Positions 1 through 8,249 of a stretch of 64,000 nucleotides of DNA are shown piece after piece. The DNA comes from Ketobacter sp. GTDB lineage: Bacteria > Pseudomonadota > Gammaproteobacteria > Pseudomonadales > Ketobacteraceae. Both the position numbers and the translations under genes were made by a program. The stretch's first letter is position 1. Each line of letters opens with the position of its first letter. The notes under the pieces are model-generated. The model had not been told where the DNA came from. It made no database searches and worked only from the letters and a program-made list of their open reading frames with translations. The DNA lies in the NCBI RefSeq assembly GCF_003671495.1, contig NZ_RCHN01000046.1:1-64000 (forward strand), written 5' to 3'.

Positions 1-67
1 CAGTGAGGTCTTGGCCTTCACGCAAGGCTTTGAGGGCGGCTTCTATATCGAAGGTTGGTTTGGTCAT
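1..67 (-). CDS. IS256-family transposase, N-terminal fragment (cut by window edge)
   Basis: Only 22 codons are visible, starting MTKPTFDIEAALKALREGQD. This matches my recollection of the N-terminus of IS256-type DDE transposases, which begin MTK-FD-AL-L--GK-LTGKDG. An AAAGGA ribosome site lies about 8 nt before the ATG. The catalytic domain is outside the window, so the family call rests on the N-terminus plus the inverted-repeat-like sequence outside it. Confidence 0.6.
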   Translation of the reverse strand, partial: MTKPTFDIEAALKALREGQDLT

Positions 68-120
68 AGGTCATTCCTTTTGGTCTAATGATAAAGAAAT
101 GACACAGAATTCTGAACACT
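1..120 (-). mobile_element. IS256-family insertion sequence, one end only
   Basis: The window starts inside an insertion sequence. A transposase start reads leftwards off the window, and about 30 bp outside it (96-119) lies GAAATGACACAGAATTCTG followed by AACAC, which looks like the terminal inverted repeat of this family. The element ends at about 119-120, exactly where the neighbouring beta-barrel reading frame is lost. The other end and the target duplication are outside the window, so the element's completeness cannot be judged. Confidence 0.6.
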
Positions 121-508
121 ACCATACCAATCCTAAACCGGCTTTGGCAAATATATCAACACGATTATTCAATGGGTGAGCAAACTTTCCAATGCCGGTA
201 AGCGCTCGATACTTATCGCTATAGATATACAAATACGTGCCTGGCAAAACGTTATGATTATAGACTCCCAAATCAGAATAATTCAGCTCTATACTGACTG
301 TTGGAGTTAGCTGGTAACCTGCATATATTGACCACTGAGAATCTGATTTATCAACCAGGCCACCCGGATACAGACCATCATCGCTGAAATGCGTCCCGCC
401 CCCGTTCACGCCAATATAAAATGGGCTTCCTGATCCAATAGACTCAGATTGCGCCTGACACAACGTAGTCACACCTAAAAAAACCAATAATAAAAACTTG
501 TAATCCAT
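119..508 (-). pseudogene. Outer-membrane beta-barrel protein truncated by the IS
   Basis: The 129-residue product has a signal peptide (MDYKFLLLVFLGVTTLCQAQ, predicted cleavage after the AQA/CQAQ region). It then has alternating strand-like segments typical of the OmpA-like/OmpW-like 'outer membrane protein beta-barrel' family (YIGVNGGG, WSIYAGYQLTPTVSIELNYSDLG, YRALTGIGKF, VDIFAKAGLGLVW). Family members run about 180-220 residues and continue past the 'AKAGLG-VW' strand. Here the reading frame ends in TAG formed right at the IS boundary, so the last strands are missing. The remnant is probably non-functional or unstable. Base composition is lower in GC than the purine operon. Confidence 0.65.
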
Positions 509-705
509 CCTTACCTCTCATGCACACCCTGCTGTCTACAGGTATTGAGCAACTTGCCAGAGCAACCAAAAATCCATCGAGCACAAAGCCAGCCACCTGA
601 CCAATATTACTACATCAGATCGATTCCGCTCCATAAAAGGTGTATGACTGATCCTCATTAAGCCCTCCAACAGTCATGAAGCGATACTGCATATGAATTC
701 AGTAC

Positions 706-2004
706 TTAGTCGAACAAACCCGATGTCACAATTGGACGAAGATATTTCTGAATCCGGTGAGTTGGCTCAGTCGAGAAAAAAGCGATTACAAGATCACGAT
801 CGGGCGATACATAGAGACCTTGTGCGTTCAAGCCAGATTTGAAGAAATCTCCGTCCTCAAAAATTGCATCCCACTGCCGCGCAGCCGTTCTGACCGTCTT
901 GTCACCTAGCCGAGTCATAAAGCGCTGCCCTGAACCCGCGTTTCCTCCCAGGTAAAACTCACGCGTGCGTGGGCTGTTCTGTATTCTGTTAAGCATTTCA
1001 GGTGATACGATTTGCTCAGTAGAAGCCTTACTCCAACTGGGTGTATAAAGCATTCCCACACGAGCGAGGTCGCGCAGGTTGGACGATGCCGGTCCATGAA
1101 CGATGGCAATCCCGTCGGGTGAGAGGTGCATTTGGAGGGGGCCCTCTACACCCATCTTCGACCAAACTCGCGCGTCGAAGAAATCCGACCAGCTCTTTCC
1201 CGACACGGCCTCCACTAAAAACACCAACGATTGCGTGGTGGCAGATGAATAGATGTAGCTCTGGCCGGGCTTTTCGACCGACTTGGCATCCAACATTACG
1301 TTGAGCATGTATTCAACTTCACCATTGGTCTCTTCGCCAAGTTCTGCCCTGAACATGCGGGAAGTCACCGAGGTTGGGTCGGCGAATTGATCGGCAGAGT
1401 CACGAGCATCTAAGCCAGCAGCCATATCCATGGCATCGCCAACCTTAACGTGTTCCCAGGCAGACCCCTTGAACTCGGGAACATAAACGCCCAACGTTTT
1501 GGACTCATCGATTAAGCCATCATCTATCAACAGACCCACAGCCATAGAGGCAAGCACTTTCGTTGTGGAGGCCCAGAAATGCGCATCGAGCTCGTGCATC
1601 CCTGGATAGGATTCGTAGGCAATCTTGCCTTTGTGAACCACAATAAAGCCTTGAGCGAAACTCCGTGGGTGCGTTAGATAGGCATCAAGGGTCAAAACGC
1701 CAAGGTCCGTCTCAACCGGTATTTTTCCAATTTCTGGTACTCGTGCCGTTGGTAGTTGCATGATGGGCTGACGGCGTAGGAGTATCGCAGTCTTATTGGT
1801 CTGCGAGGCATGACTATGATACCAAAGTGCAGCTGGTTTAGCTGTGGTTAGGTCAGTCACGGTAAACGTACGGATGTAATTCAGCGTCTCCTTGGCCGAC
1901 CATCCATCAAAAACTTTCTGAACAGGATCTGGCTGCTGTGCCTGGCAGAGAGAAGACGAAAAAATTAGTGTGACTGAAGTAAGTAGCGAAGTGATTGTTC
2001 TCAT
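706..2004 (-). CDS. Beta-lactamase-fold serine hydrolase (class C/esterase EstB-like), secreted
   Basis: 432 residues. A signal peptide (MRTITSLLTSVTLIFSSSLCQAQ) suggests periplasmic export. The serine-hydrolase signature SxxK is present in FWASTTKVLASMAVG (about residue 145), and YSS (in YIYSSATTQSLVF, about residue 250) sits at the YxN/YxS position. This pattern is shared by class C beta-lactamases, EstB esterases and 6-aminohexanoate-dimer hydrolases. The substrate cannot be read from sequence, and a true antibiotic-resistance role is not implied. It lies in the AT-richer left block in the same orientation as its neighbours, 197 bp before the truncated porin-like gene and 160 bp after the oxygenase gene, with no obvious operon coupling. 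Confidence 0.8.
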   Translation of the reverse strand: MRTITSLLTSVTLIFSSSLCQAQQPDPVQKVFDGWSAKETLNYIRTFTVTDLTTAKPAALWYHSHASQTNKTAILLRRQPIMQLPTARVPEIGKIPVETDLGVLTLDAYLTHPRSFAQGFIVVHKGKIAYESYPGMHELDAHFWASTTKVLASMAVGLLIDDGLIDESKTLGVYVPEFKGSAWEHVKVGDAMDMAAGLDARDSADQFADPTSVTSRMFRAELGEETNGEVEYMLNVMLDAKSVEKPGQSYIYSSATTQSLVFLVEAVSGKSWSDFFDARVWSKMGVEGPLQMHLSPDGIAIVHGPASSNLRDLARVGMLYTPSWSKASTEQIVSPEMLNRIQNSPRTREFYLGGNAGSGQRFMTRLGDKTVRTAARQWDAIFEDGDFFKSGLNAQGLYVSPDRDLVIAFFSTEPTHRIQKYLRPIVTSGLFD

Positions 2005-2164
2005 ATGTTTTATCCTGAAACTAGTAAGCTCTCATAACCTTGGTATGAACTTGAGCATGTTAAAGCAATTAACAACCAAATAGATATGAATGTTCGTTCA
2101 GTCAATTGAGCTAGTATGCACTCCGTGAGCCGAGCGTGTTTGGCCAAATCAGTTGCATCACTTG

Positions 2165-2722
2165 CTAAGCATCACGATGGTACATAACATCCGTTCTAAT
2201 AACATACTTTATACCAGAAAGTACTTCACAGCCTTCATGTGTAATATCGTGTTGGAACACAAGAACCGAACCAGATTTAGGACTGATTTTGATTTCGGGA
2301 TCAACAAAGAATGCCGTCTCACCTCCCGCGTCTACCTCGTTCAAATATATCAACAACGTATAGTAGCTGCGCTCACTACCATTTCTTATATAGCACCCGT
2401 CTGAATGAGGAAGAAATTTCATACCAGGCTTATATCTATAACACCGGAATAACTCGTTCAGACCTATCAATGCTGATCCAAATATAGATCTTGGCAGCTT
2501 ATCCTCAAGCCTTTCAAATAGGCTAAGTGCATATTCTGGCGAATTGATCATTACCCTTTCATTATTACGGTATTCTGATTTGAAGACCTCGCCTTTAACC
2601 GTGGAAATTGGAGCCAGTTTTGGGTTAAGTGAATCGATTTTCTCTATCCACTCGGTACATTCACCAGGGGAAATGACATTATCTAGGGTGAATATGTAAG
2701 GTGCTTCAGAATCGAGTTTCAT
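2165..2722 (-). CDS. Prolyl-4-hydroxylase-like 2OG-Fe(II) oxygenase
   Basis: 185 residues forming a single P4Hc-type double-stranded beta-helix domain. The iron ligands are visible as HSD (HSDGCYIRNG, about residue 107) and the distal His in HDITHEG. The basic 2-oxoglutarate ligand follows in KYVIRTDV. The middle carries the family pattern YTLLIYLNE--AGGETAFF and SGSVLVFQH. Such enzymes hydroxylate proline or other side chains; the target is unknown. GC is near 43 %, well below the rest of the window. An attC-like half-site ends 13 bp before the start codon, as in integron cassettes. Start at ATG 2722 follows AAGAAAAGCAAGT, a weak ribosome site. Confidence 0.8.
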   Translation of the reverse strand: MKLDSEAPYIFTLDNVISPGECTEWIEKIDSLNPKLAPISTVKGEVFKSEYRNNERVMINSPEYALSLFERLEDKLPRSIFGSALIGLNELFRCYRYKPGMKFLPHSDGCYIRNGSERSYYTLLIYLNEVDAGGETAFFVDPEIKISPKSGSVLVFQHDITHEGCEVLSGIKYVIRTDVMYHRDA

Positions 2723-3160
2723 ACTTGCTTTTCTTGCATAACACTGAGTTAAGTGACGCCGTGAAGCGGAGCTGGTTAATATGATAATGCTTATTCAGGC
2801 CAAACTGCCAGATCTGGTTGTCACATCACTCAAGCGGGTGGTGAAGTTGTTTCGATAAGTCCGATCTGCAGTAAAGATGTGTTGCCCTGGGTATTTCTAA
2901 TCTCACAAAAGAGAAGGAGAAGTCCAAACATTCAGGTCATACCCGTCAGCAACGGAGCTTCAGTCAAAGATGTAGGTTTCGAATAATGAGTTCACCCTCC
3001 CCGTCCTCCCTCAAAAAAGCAAAGCAAACCTACTTAGCCTAATTTTCCACCCGCCCTATATCCAAACCCCCACTTATACCGATAGAATCTATGAATTCCG
3101 AAACGCAAGCTGCCCATAACGTATACTTCAATAACAATAAAATTCGGGAAGAGGCCGGCC
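2723..3160. other. Gene-free accessory boundary with attC-like half-site (2736-2769)
   Basis: No convincing gene is seen here. On the minus strand 2769-2736 ends CTTAACTCAGTGTTATGC, preceded by CCGCTTCACGGCGT. This closely resembles the right half (L', R') of integron attC sites of the aadA type (CCGCTTCGCGGCG...CTTAACTCA-GCGTTAG). A matching left half was not found within about 100 bp, so it is either a junction remnant or chance. The stretch is AT-rich to about 3130, where the HD-GYP gene's ribosome site (GGGAAGAGG) begins. Confidence 0.35.
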
Positions 3161-4297
3161 ATGTTCGATCTGGAAGTTTTGCATCGAAGCAAGATTCTGC
3201 TGGTGGACGACGATGCCACTAACCTGCGGATTTTGCAGGCGATGCTGAAGAAAGATGGATACCACAACGTCATCACCCTGGATGACCCCACCCGGGTATC
3301 CCTGTTGTATAACCAGCAAGCCTATGACCTGATTGCGCTGGACATTCACATGCCGGTGATGAACGGGTTTGATGTGATGGCGGCGCTGGCCGATTCCTAT
3401 CCCGGTGAATTCATTCCGATCATTGTGCTCACAGCGGATGAAGACAATTACACCCGCGATCTGGCCCTGGCCAGTGGGGCGCGGGATTTTATCCGCAAGC
3501 CGTTCAACAATCGCGAGGTGTTGTTGCGCTTTCGCAATCTGCTGGAAACGGTGCATCTGCAGAAGGCCCTCAAACAACAGAACGAGCTGCTGGAAGAGAA
3601 AGTCGAGGAGCGCACCCGGCAATTGCATTATTCCCAGGTGAAGTTGATCGAGTGCCTGGGGCGGGCGGCGGAGTTCAAGGATAACGAAACCGGCGCCCAT
3701 GTTATGCGCATCAGCAAAATGACCGGGGTGGTGGCGCGGGCGCTGGGGTTGCGGCCCCAGGATGTGGAAATGATTGAACAGGCCAGCCCCATGCACGACA
3801 TCGGCAAGATCGGCATTCCGGATCGGGTGTTGTTGAAGCCGGGCAAGTTGGAAGGGGATGAATGGACCACCATGCAGACCCACGTGTCCCTGGGGGCGCA
3901 TATTCTGCAAGGGGACGACAACGACTCGGAGTTGCTGAAAGTGGCGGCGGAGATTGCCTTGAATCACCACGAGCGTTGGGACGGCACCGGCTACCCGCGG
4001 GGATTGAAAGGGGAGGAGATCCCCCTGTTCACCCGCATCACCAGCGTGTGTGATGTGTTTGACGCGCTGACGTCACGCCGCCCCTATAAAGAGCCCTGGT
4101 CGGTGGAGGAGGCGGTGCGCTTTATCGACGATCAGAGCGGGCGCGCTTTTGATCCGACCATTGTGGCCTGTTTCAAATCCCAGTTGCATAAACTGCTGGC
4201 AGTGAAGGAGGCCTATCCGGACCAGGAATTCACTGACTCTGCCCCCGTGCAACCCAAGCCGATGCCGGGGGCCTCCCGCAGTCGCAAACACCACTAG
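3161..4297 (+). CDS. Response regulator with HD-GYP c-di-GMP phosphodiesterase domain (RpfG-like)
   Basis: 378 residues. A receiver domain (about 9-125) has the acidic pocket DDD (16-18), phospho-acceptor Asp61 in LIALDIHMP, and the conserved Lys in RKPF. A coiled-coil linker (about 135-160, ALKQQNELLEEKVEERTRQL) follows. An HD-GYP domain (about 165-345) shows HE-like ETGAHVMRIS, HDIGKIGIPD, HHERWDGTGYP and DALTSRRPYK. The metal-binding HD and GYP motifs are intact, so it should hydrolyse cyclic di-GMP under control of an unseen sensor kinase. It stands alone, converging on puuD: the two stop codons overlap in a shared CTAG. A short His/Lys-rich tail ends the protein. Confidence 0.9.
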   Translation: MFDLEVLHRSKILLVDDDATNLRILQAMLKKDGYHNVITLDDPTRVSLLYNQQAYDLIALDIHMPVMNGFDVMAALADSYPGEFIPIIVLTADEDNYTRDLALASGARDFIRKPFNNREVLLRFRNLLETVHLQKALKQQNELLEEKVEERTRQLHYSQVKLIECLGRAAEFKDNETGAHVMRISKMTGVVARALGLRPQDVEMIEQASPMHDIGKIGIPDRVLLKPGKLEGDEWTTMQTHVSLGAHILQGDDNDSELLKVAAEIALNHHERWDGTGYPRGLKGEEIPLFTRITSVCDVFDALTSRRPYKEPWSVEEAVRFIDDQSGRAFDPTIVACFKSQLHKLLAVKEAYPDQEFTDSAPVQPKPMPGASRSRKHH

Positions 4298-5484
4298 CGC
4301 TGGTTGATCCAGCTGCCCAGTTGCGCCCGTTCTGCATCCGTCATGGCGGTTTTGTTCATAAACGGCATGTCGTGACTGGTCACTGAGCGGGCCAGGATTC
4401 GCGGCGCCCATTGTTCCATTTGTGGCACTGAATCCAGCACGACGCCGCTGGGGGCCACCTTGAAAACGTCATCGCTGGGGGTGGCGCTGTGGCAGGTGCT
4501 GCAACGCTGTTGCACGATGGCGAATGCCTGTTCTGTGGTGACGTTGACCCCGCCTGCTGACCCGGCTGCCGGAGTGGCCAGCGGGGGAGCGATGGTCCAG
4601 GCCAGGGCGATGGTGGCCAATGCGGCGCTCACCAGAATGCCGGGCTTGATAACCCCTTTGTGTTTGAGATTGAAGAAGTGCCGGGTCCAGGCGCCGATGA
4701 GCAGGATGGCCATGAGCACGGCCCAGGACTGGGCGTGCCCGTAGGTCATGGGGTAGTGGTTGCTGATCATCAGGAACAGCACCGGCAGGGTCAGGTAGTT
4801 GTTGTGGACCGAACGGATCTTGCTGGCGATGGCGTATTTGGGGTCCGGCGCCTGCCCCTGTTCCACCGCAGATACCAGGGCCCGCTGCCCCGGCATGATG
4901 ACGAAGAACACATTGGCGGCCATGCAGGTGCCGATCAGGGCCCCCACGTGCAGATAGGCGGCACGGGCACTGAAGATCTGGTTCAGGCCCCAGGCCACCG
5001 CCGCCACAAAGATCAACAGCAACACCGCGAGCGCCACGGGTTGCTTGGCCAAGGGGCTCTTGCACAGCAGATCATAGACAATCCAGCCACCGCCCAGGGT
5101 GCCCAGGCTGATGGCCACCGCCGCCCACGGACTCAATGCCAGTTTGGTGGGGTCGATCAGGTAGCTTTCCGCCCCCACGTAGAACATCAGCGATAGCAGC
5201 AGAAAACCGCTGATCCAGGTGCTGTAGGCCTCCCATTTGAACCAGTGCAGATGGGCGGGCATGAACGGGGGCGCCAATTTGTATTTGGCCACTTCATAAA
5301 ATCCCCCCGCATGAATGGAGGAGAGTTGGCCGCCGAAGCCTTTCTGTTTGTTGTCGTCGCTGGGTTCCTCCAGGGAGTTATCCAGCCAGACAAAATAAAA
5401 CGACGCGCCGATCCAGGCGATGCCGGTAATCAGGTGCACCCATCGTAATACCAGATTCAACCAATCGATGATGTACGCAGTCAT
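4294..5484 (-). CDS. puuD: Urate hydroxylase PuuD, membrane protein with cytochrome c domain
   Basis: 396 residues. The N-terminal about 300 residues form several membrane helices (starting IIDWLNLVLRWVHLITGIAWIGASFYFVWLDN, the Urate_ox_N/DUF989 family). They are followed by a periplasmic cytochrome c domain with the haem motif CSTCH (about residue 330) and a distal Met region (DMPFMNKT). PuuD oxidises urate to 5-hydroxyisourate and passes electrons to the respiratory chain instead of to O2. Last gene of the purine operon; its ATG overlaps the guaD stop by 4 nt, so it is translationally coupled. It explains why no soluble uricase is present. Confidence 0.92.
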   Translation of the reverse strand: MTAYIIDWLNLVLRWVHLITGIAWIGASFYFVWLDNSLEEPSDDNKQKGFGGQLSSIHAGGFYEVAKYKLAPPFMPAHLHWFKWEAYSTWISGFLLLSLMFYVGAESYLIDPTKLALSPWAAVAISLGTLGGGWIVYDLLCKSPLAKQPVALAVLLLIFVAAVAWGLNQIFSARAAYLHVGALIGTCMAANVFFVIMPGQRALVSAVEQGQAPDPKYAIASKIRSVHNNYLTLPVLFLMISNHYPMTYGHAQSWAVLMAILLIGAWTRHFFNLKHKGVIKPGILVSAALATIALAWTIAPPLATPAAGSAGGVNVTTEQAFAIVQQRCSTCHSATPSDDVFKVAPSGVVLDSVPQMEQWAPRILARSVTSHDMPFMNKTAMTDAERAQLGSWINQR

Positions 5485-6797
5485 GGGGTCTCCTTTTGAT
5501 GGACACAGCGGCCCAGGGCGTAGGTGCGTTCCACGCAGCGGTCGTCACCCAGGGTGTTCAGCACGAACAGGGTTTCCTGCAGGGTACGGCAATGAGGCAT
5601 GCGGAACGCCATCAGTGGGGTGGCGTGCAGATCCAGAATCGAAAAGTCCGCTTCAAAACCCGCCTGCAGGCTGCCGATGCTGTGGTCCAGATCCAGTGCC
5701 CGGGCGCCGCCCAGGGTGGCCAGGTACAGGGCCTGGAACGGGTCCAGGGTGTGCCCGCGCAGTTGTTGAATTTTGTAGGCCTCGTCCAGGGTGCGCAGCA
5801 TGGAAAAACTGGTGCCGCCCCCCACGTCGGTGCCGAGGCCCACGGTCACCCCATGCTGTTGCAGCCGGTCCAGGGGGAACAGCCCGGAACCCAGAAATAG
5901 ATTGGAGGTGGGGCAATGGGCGATGGCGGAGCCGGTGGCCGCCAGGCGGGCGCACTCGGCGTCACACAGGTGAATGCCGTGGGCGAAGACGCTGCGCCGA
6001 CTGAGCAGACCGGCCCGGTCGTAGACGTCCAGGTAATTGGCCGCTTCGGGAAACAACGCCTGCACCCAGGCCACTTCATTGGTGTTTTCAGACAGGTGGG
6101 TATGCAGGTAGACGCCGGGATATTCCTGCAATAATTGCCCGGCTTTTTCCAGTTGCTGCGGTGTGCTGGTGGGCGCAAAGCGGGGAGTGACGGCGTACTG
6201 CAGGCGATCCACGCCGTGCCAGCGTTCGATCAGCACTTTGCTGTCGTGATAACTTTGTTCGGCGTTGTCGCACAGCGCGTCCGGTGCATGACGATCCATC
6301 ATCACCTTGCCGGCGATCATGCGCAGGCCCCGCTGCTGCGCCGCCTGAAAAAACGCATCCACCGACTGCGGGTGCACCGTGCCGAACACCAGGGCGGTGG
6401 TGGTGCCGTTGCGCAGCAATTCATCCAGGAACACATTGGCCACTTTGCTGGCGTGGCTGGCGTCAGCGAACTGCAGTTCAGTGGGAAAGGTGTAGGTGTT
6501 GAGCCAGCTCAGCAGTTGCTCGCCGTAGGCCGCGATCATTTCCGTTTGCGGATAATGGATGTGGGTGTCGACAAAGCCGGGCAGAATCAGGTGATGGGCA
6601 AAGGTTTCCAATGGAATCCGCTGAGGCAGTTGGTTCAGTATTGTTTCCGCCGGACCGACAGCTTTGATGTACCCGTCTTCCACCCACAGGATGCCGTCTT
6701 CGTGGTAACAACAGGCCTGTGGTCCCATTTCATGGGGGTCGCCCACACAATACAGAATGGCGGCCCGATAGGCGCAGCCGTGACTGTGCACGTTCAT
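5481..6797 (-). CDS. guaD: Guanine deaminase
   Basis: 438 residues from the preferred start, close to the usual length of about 440. Amidohydrolase metal and catalytic motifs: GFVDTHIHYPQ (about 70), HTHLSENTNE, FAHGIHLC, and the terminal Asp in LGTDVGGGTSFSM. It converts guanine to xanthine plus ammonia, feeding the xanthine dehydrogenase encoded upstream in the same operon. An upstream in-frame ATG (6845) would overlap the preceding allA gene. The ATG at 6797 has CAGGAG at good spacing and leaves 16 nt after allA, so I prefer it. Its stop overlaps the puuD start. Confidence 0.92.
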   Translation of the reverse strand: MNVHSHGCAYRAAILYCVGDPHEMGPQACCYHEDGILWVEDGYIKAVGPAETILNQLPQRIPLETFAHHLILPGFVDTHIHYPQTEMIAAYGEQLLSWLNTYTFPTELQFADASHASKVANVFLDELLRNGTTTALVFGTVHPQSVDAFFQAAQQRGLRMIAGKVMMDRHAPDALCDNAEQSYHDSKVLIERWHGVDRLQYAVTPRFAPTSTPQQLEKAGQLLQEYPGVYLHTHLSENTNEVAWVQALFPEAANYLDVYDRAGLLSRRSVFAHGIHLCDAECARLAATGSAIAHCPTSNLFLGSGLFPLDRLQQHGVTVGLGTDVGGGTSFSMLRTLDEAYKIQQLRGHTLDPFQALYLATLGGARALDLDHSIGSLQAGFEADFSILDLHATPLMAFRMPHCRTLQETLFVLNTLGDDRCVERTYALGRCVHQKETP

Positions 6798-6813
6798 CCC
6801 ATGCTCCTGCTGT

Positions 6814-7356
6814 TCATGGCTTACTCCTTGGGGATGCTGGTTCATTCAGGTCAATGCGAAACGGTTGCTGCAGTCGTTGTTCGTCGCAGTTGCTCAGCAC
6901 TTCCCCCTCCAGGCCGCCGCGGTCGATCACCAGAAAATCGCTGTCCGCATGCAACGCCAGGCTGAAGTGATGCCAGGTGCCGGCGTGATAGTTCACCCCC
7001 TGCCCCGGCTGCGCCAGAAACACCTGGATGGCGGCTTCGTCCAGGGGGCCCGGTGGCGCCACCACCACCAGGTAAGGCTGGTTGCCCAGGGGCATAAACG
7101 CCTGGCTGGAATGGGGGTGACGCTCCAGAATTTCGATGGTTATGGGGGTGGGCAGGGGGCGGCTGCGGAACAGGCTGACAATGGGCCGGCCCCCTTGGGC
7201 GCTGACATCAATCTGGGCCAGGTCATGGTAGCGCTCGGTCTGGCCATAGTTGATGGCAAAGTGCCGGGCCTCATCGTGGGCCTCGATCACATCGCCGAAG
7301 GCCATAAAGTCCTGCCGGCGTAAGGGTTGCGGCGCGCGCAGTGGAAGCGTCATCAA
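6814..7356 (-). CDS. allA: Ureidoglycolate lyase
   Basis: 180 residues of the AllA family (cupin fold). The N-terminus LRAPQPLRRQDFMAFGDVIE, the central HPHSSQAFMPLGNQPYLVVVAP and the NYHAGTWHHFSLAL segment are family hallmarks. It splits ureidoglycolate into glyoxylate and urea, the last ring-derived step after allantoicase. The ATG overlaps the uraH stop by 4 nt. No urease is seen in the window, so urea must be used elsewhere or released. Confidence 0.92.
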   Translation of the reverse strand: MMTLPLRAPQPLRRQDFMAFGDVIEAHDEARHFAINYGQTERYHDLAQIDVSAQGGRPIVSLFRSRPLPTPITIEILERHPHSSQAFMPLGNQPYLVVVAPPGPLDEAAIQVFLAQPGQGVNYHAGTWHHFSLALHADSDFLVIDRGGLEGEVLSNCDEQRLQQPFRIDLNEPASPRSKP

Positions 7357-7697
7357 CTGCCTCGATAGGTGGAATAGCCAAAGGGGCTGAGCAGCAGGGG
7401 AATGTGGTAGTGCTCTCCACGGCCATCAATACTGAACACCACATCGGCGTACGGGTAGAACACCGCCTGGCCGGTGGCATTCAGATAGGGTGCGATGGAA
7501 AAGCGCATGCGATAGGTGCCTGCCTCAAGTTGGTCCGGCCCGAATTCCGGCACCCGCCCATCTTCATTGGTGATGCCTTCTGCCACTTTATGCCATTGCT
7601 CCGGTTGCTCAGGGTTGACCTGGCTCAGCAGCACCGGCACCCCGGCGGCGGGTTTACCCAGGGCGGTGTCCAGAATGTGCGTGGTGATCTGACTCAT
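7353..7697 (-). CDS. uraH: 5-hydroxyisourate hydrolase (transthyretin-like)
   Basis: 114 residues, typical length. The N-terminal catalytic His motif THILDTALGKPAAGVPVLL and the C-terminal tetrapeptide YRGS (in SPFGYSTYRGS) define HIU hydrolase rather than true transthyretin. It hydrolyses the PuuD product 5-hydroxyisourate to OHCU. It sits between uraD (21 nt upstream) and allA (overlapping). No signal peptide, so cytoplasmic. Confidence 0.95.
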   Translation of the reverse strand: MSQITTHILDTALGKPAAGVPVLLSQVNPEQPEQWHKVAEGITNEDGRVPEFGPDQLEAGTYRMRFSIAPYLNATGQAVFYPYADVVFSIDGRGEHYHIPLLLSPFGYSTYRGS

Positions 7698-7718
7698 GGT
7701 GTTACTCCTGGAAGGGGT

Positions 7719-8249
7719 TCACTGCGGAAACAATTTCTGCAGGCGCAGCGCGGTAATTTTGCGTTGTTCTTCGGCGGCGTTGACCAGTTCCTGCGGCCGT
7801 GAGTTGGGCAGGCGTGCCTGTAACAGGCTCAGCATTTCTGCCGCGGATTTGCCGGTGGCGCAGACGATAAAAATAAAGCCGAATGTGTCCAGGTATTGCT
7901 GATTACCCTGGGCCAGGGCCTGCAGGGTGGCCTCGTCGGCGGCGCTCACCGCGGACTGCTCGCCAGAGGCCAGGGCTTTGGTGCTGGCATACTTGGCGCG
8001 CAGGGTTGCCACATTGCCGATCTGCGGGTGGGCGCTGAACGCTTCCAGAAGATTGGCTTCATCCATGTTGGCCCAGTGTTGGTCAGCCTGGTGCAACAGG
8101 TGGTTCAGGTCGGTGTAAGGGCGGGAGGCCACCATCGCCTGAATCCAGTCCTGTGCCGCACAGCATTGTCGCAGTGCCTCGGCCGCGTCGGTGGCACTGG
8201 CCGCATTGAATTGTTCCAGGCTCAGTGGCGGGGTGGTGGTCGCGCTCAT
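7719..8249 (-). CDS. uraD: OHCU decarboxylase
   Basis: 176 residues. It carries the HPQIG motif (about residue 74, containing the catalytic His), the helical SAADEATLQALAQGNQQYLDTFGFIFIVCATGKSA block and the C-terminal helix EEQRKITALRLQKLF seen in all UraD proteins. It converts 2-oxo-4-hydroxy-4-carboxy-5-ureidoimidazoline to (S)-allantoin. Its start overlaps the alc stop (ATGA). Together with uraH it gives stereospecific allantoin production. Confidence 0.95.
   Translation of the reverse strand: MSATTTPPLSLEQFNAASATDAAEALRQCCAAQDWIQAMVASRPYTDLNHLLHQADQHWANMDEANLLEAFSAHPQIGNVATLRAKYASTKALASGEQSAVSAADEATLQALAQGNQQYLDTFGFIFIVCATGKSAAEMLSLLQARLPNSRPQELVNAAEEQRKITALRLQKLFPQ

Noticed and set aside
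706..2004. Antibiotic-resistance beta-lactamase
   Set aside because: SxxK and YxS are shared by many esterases and peptidase-like enzymes; nothing specific to clinical beta-lactamases was seen.
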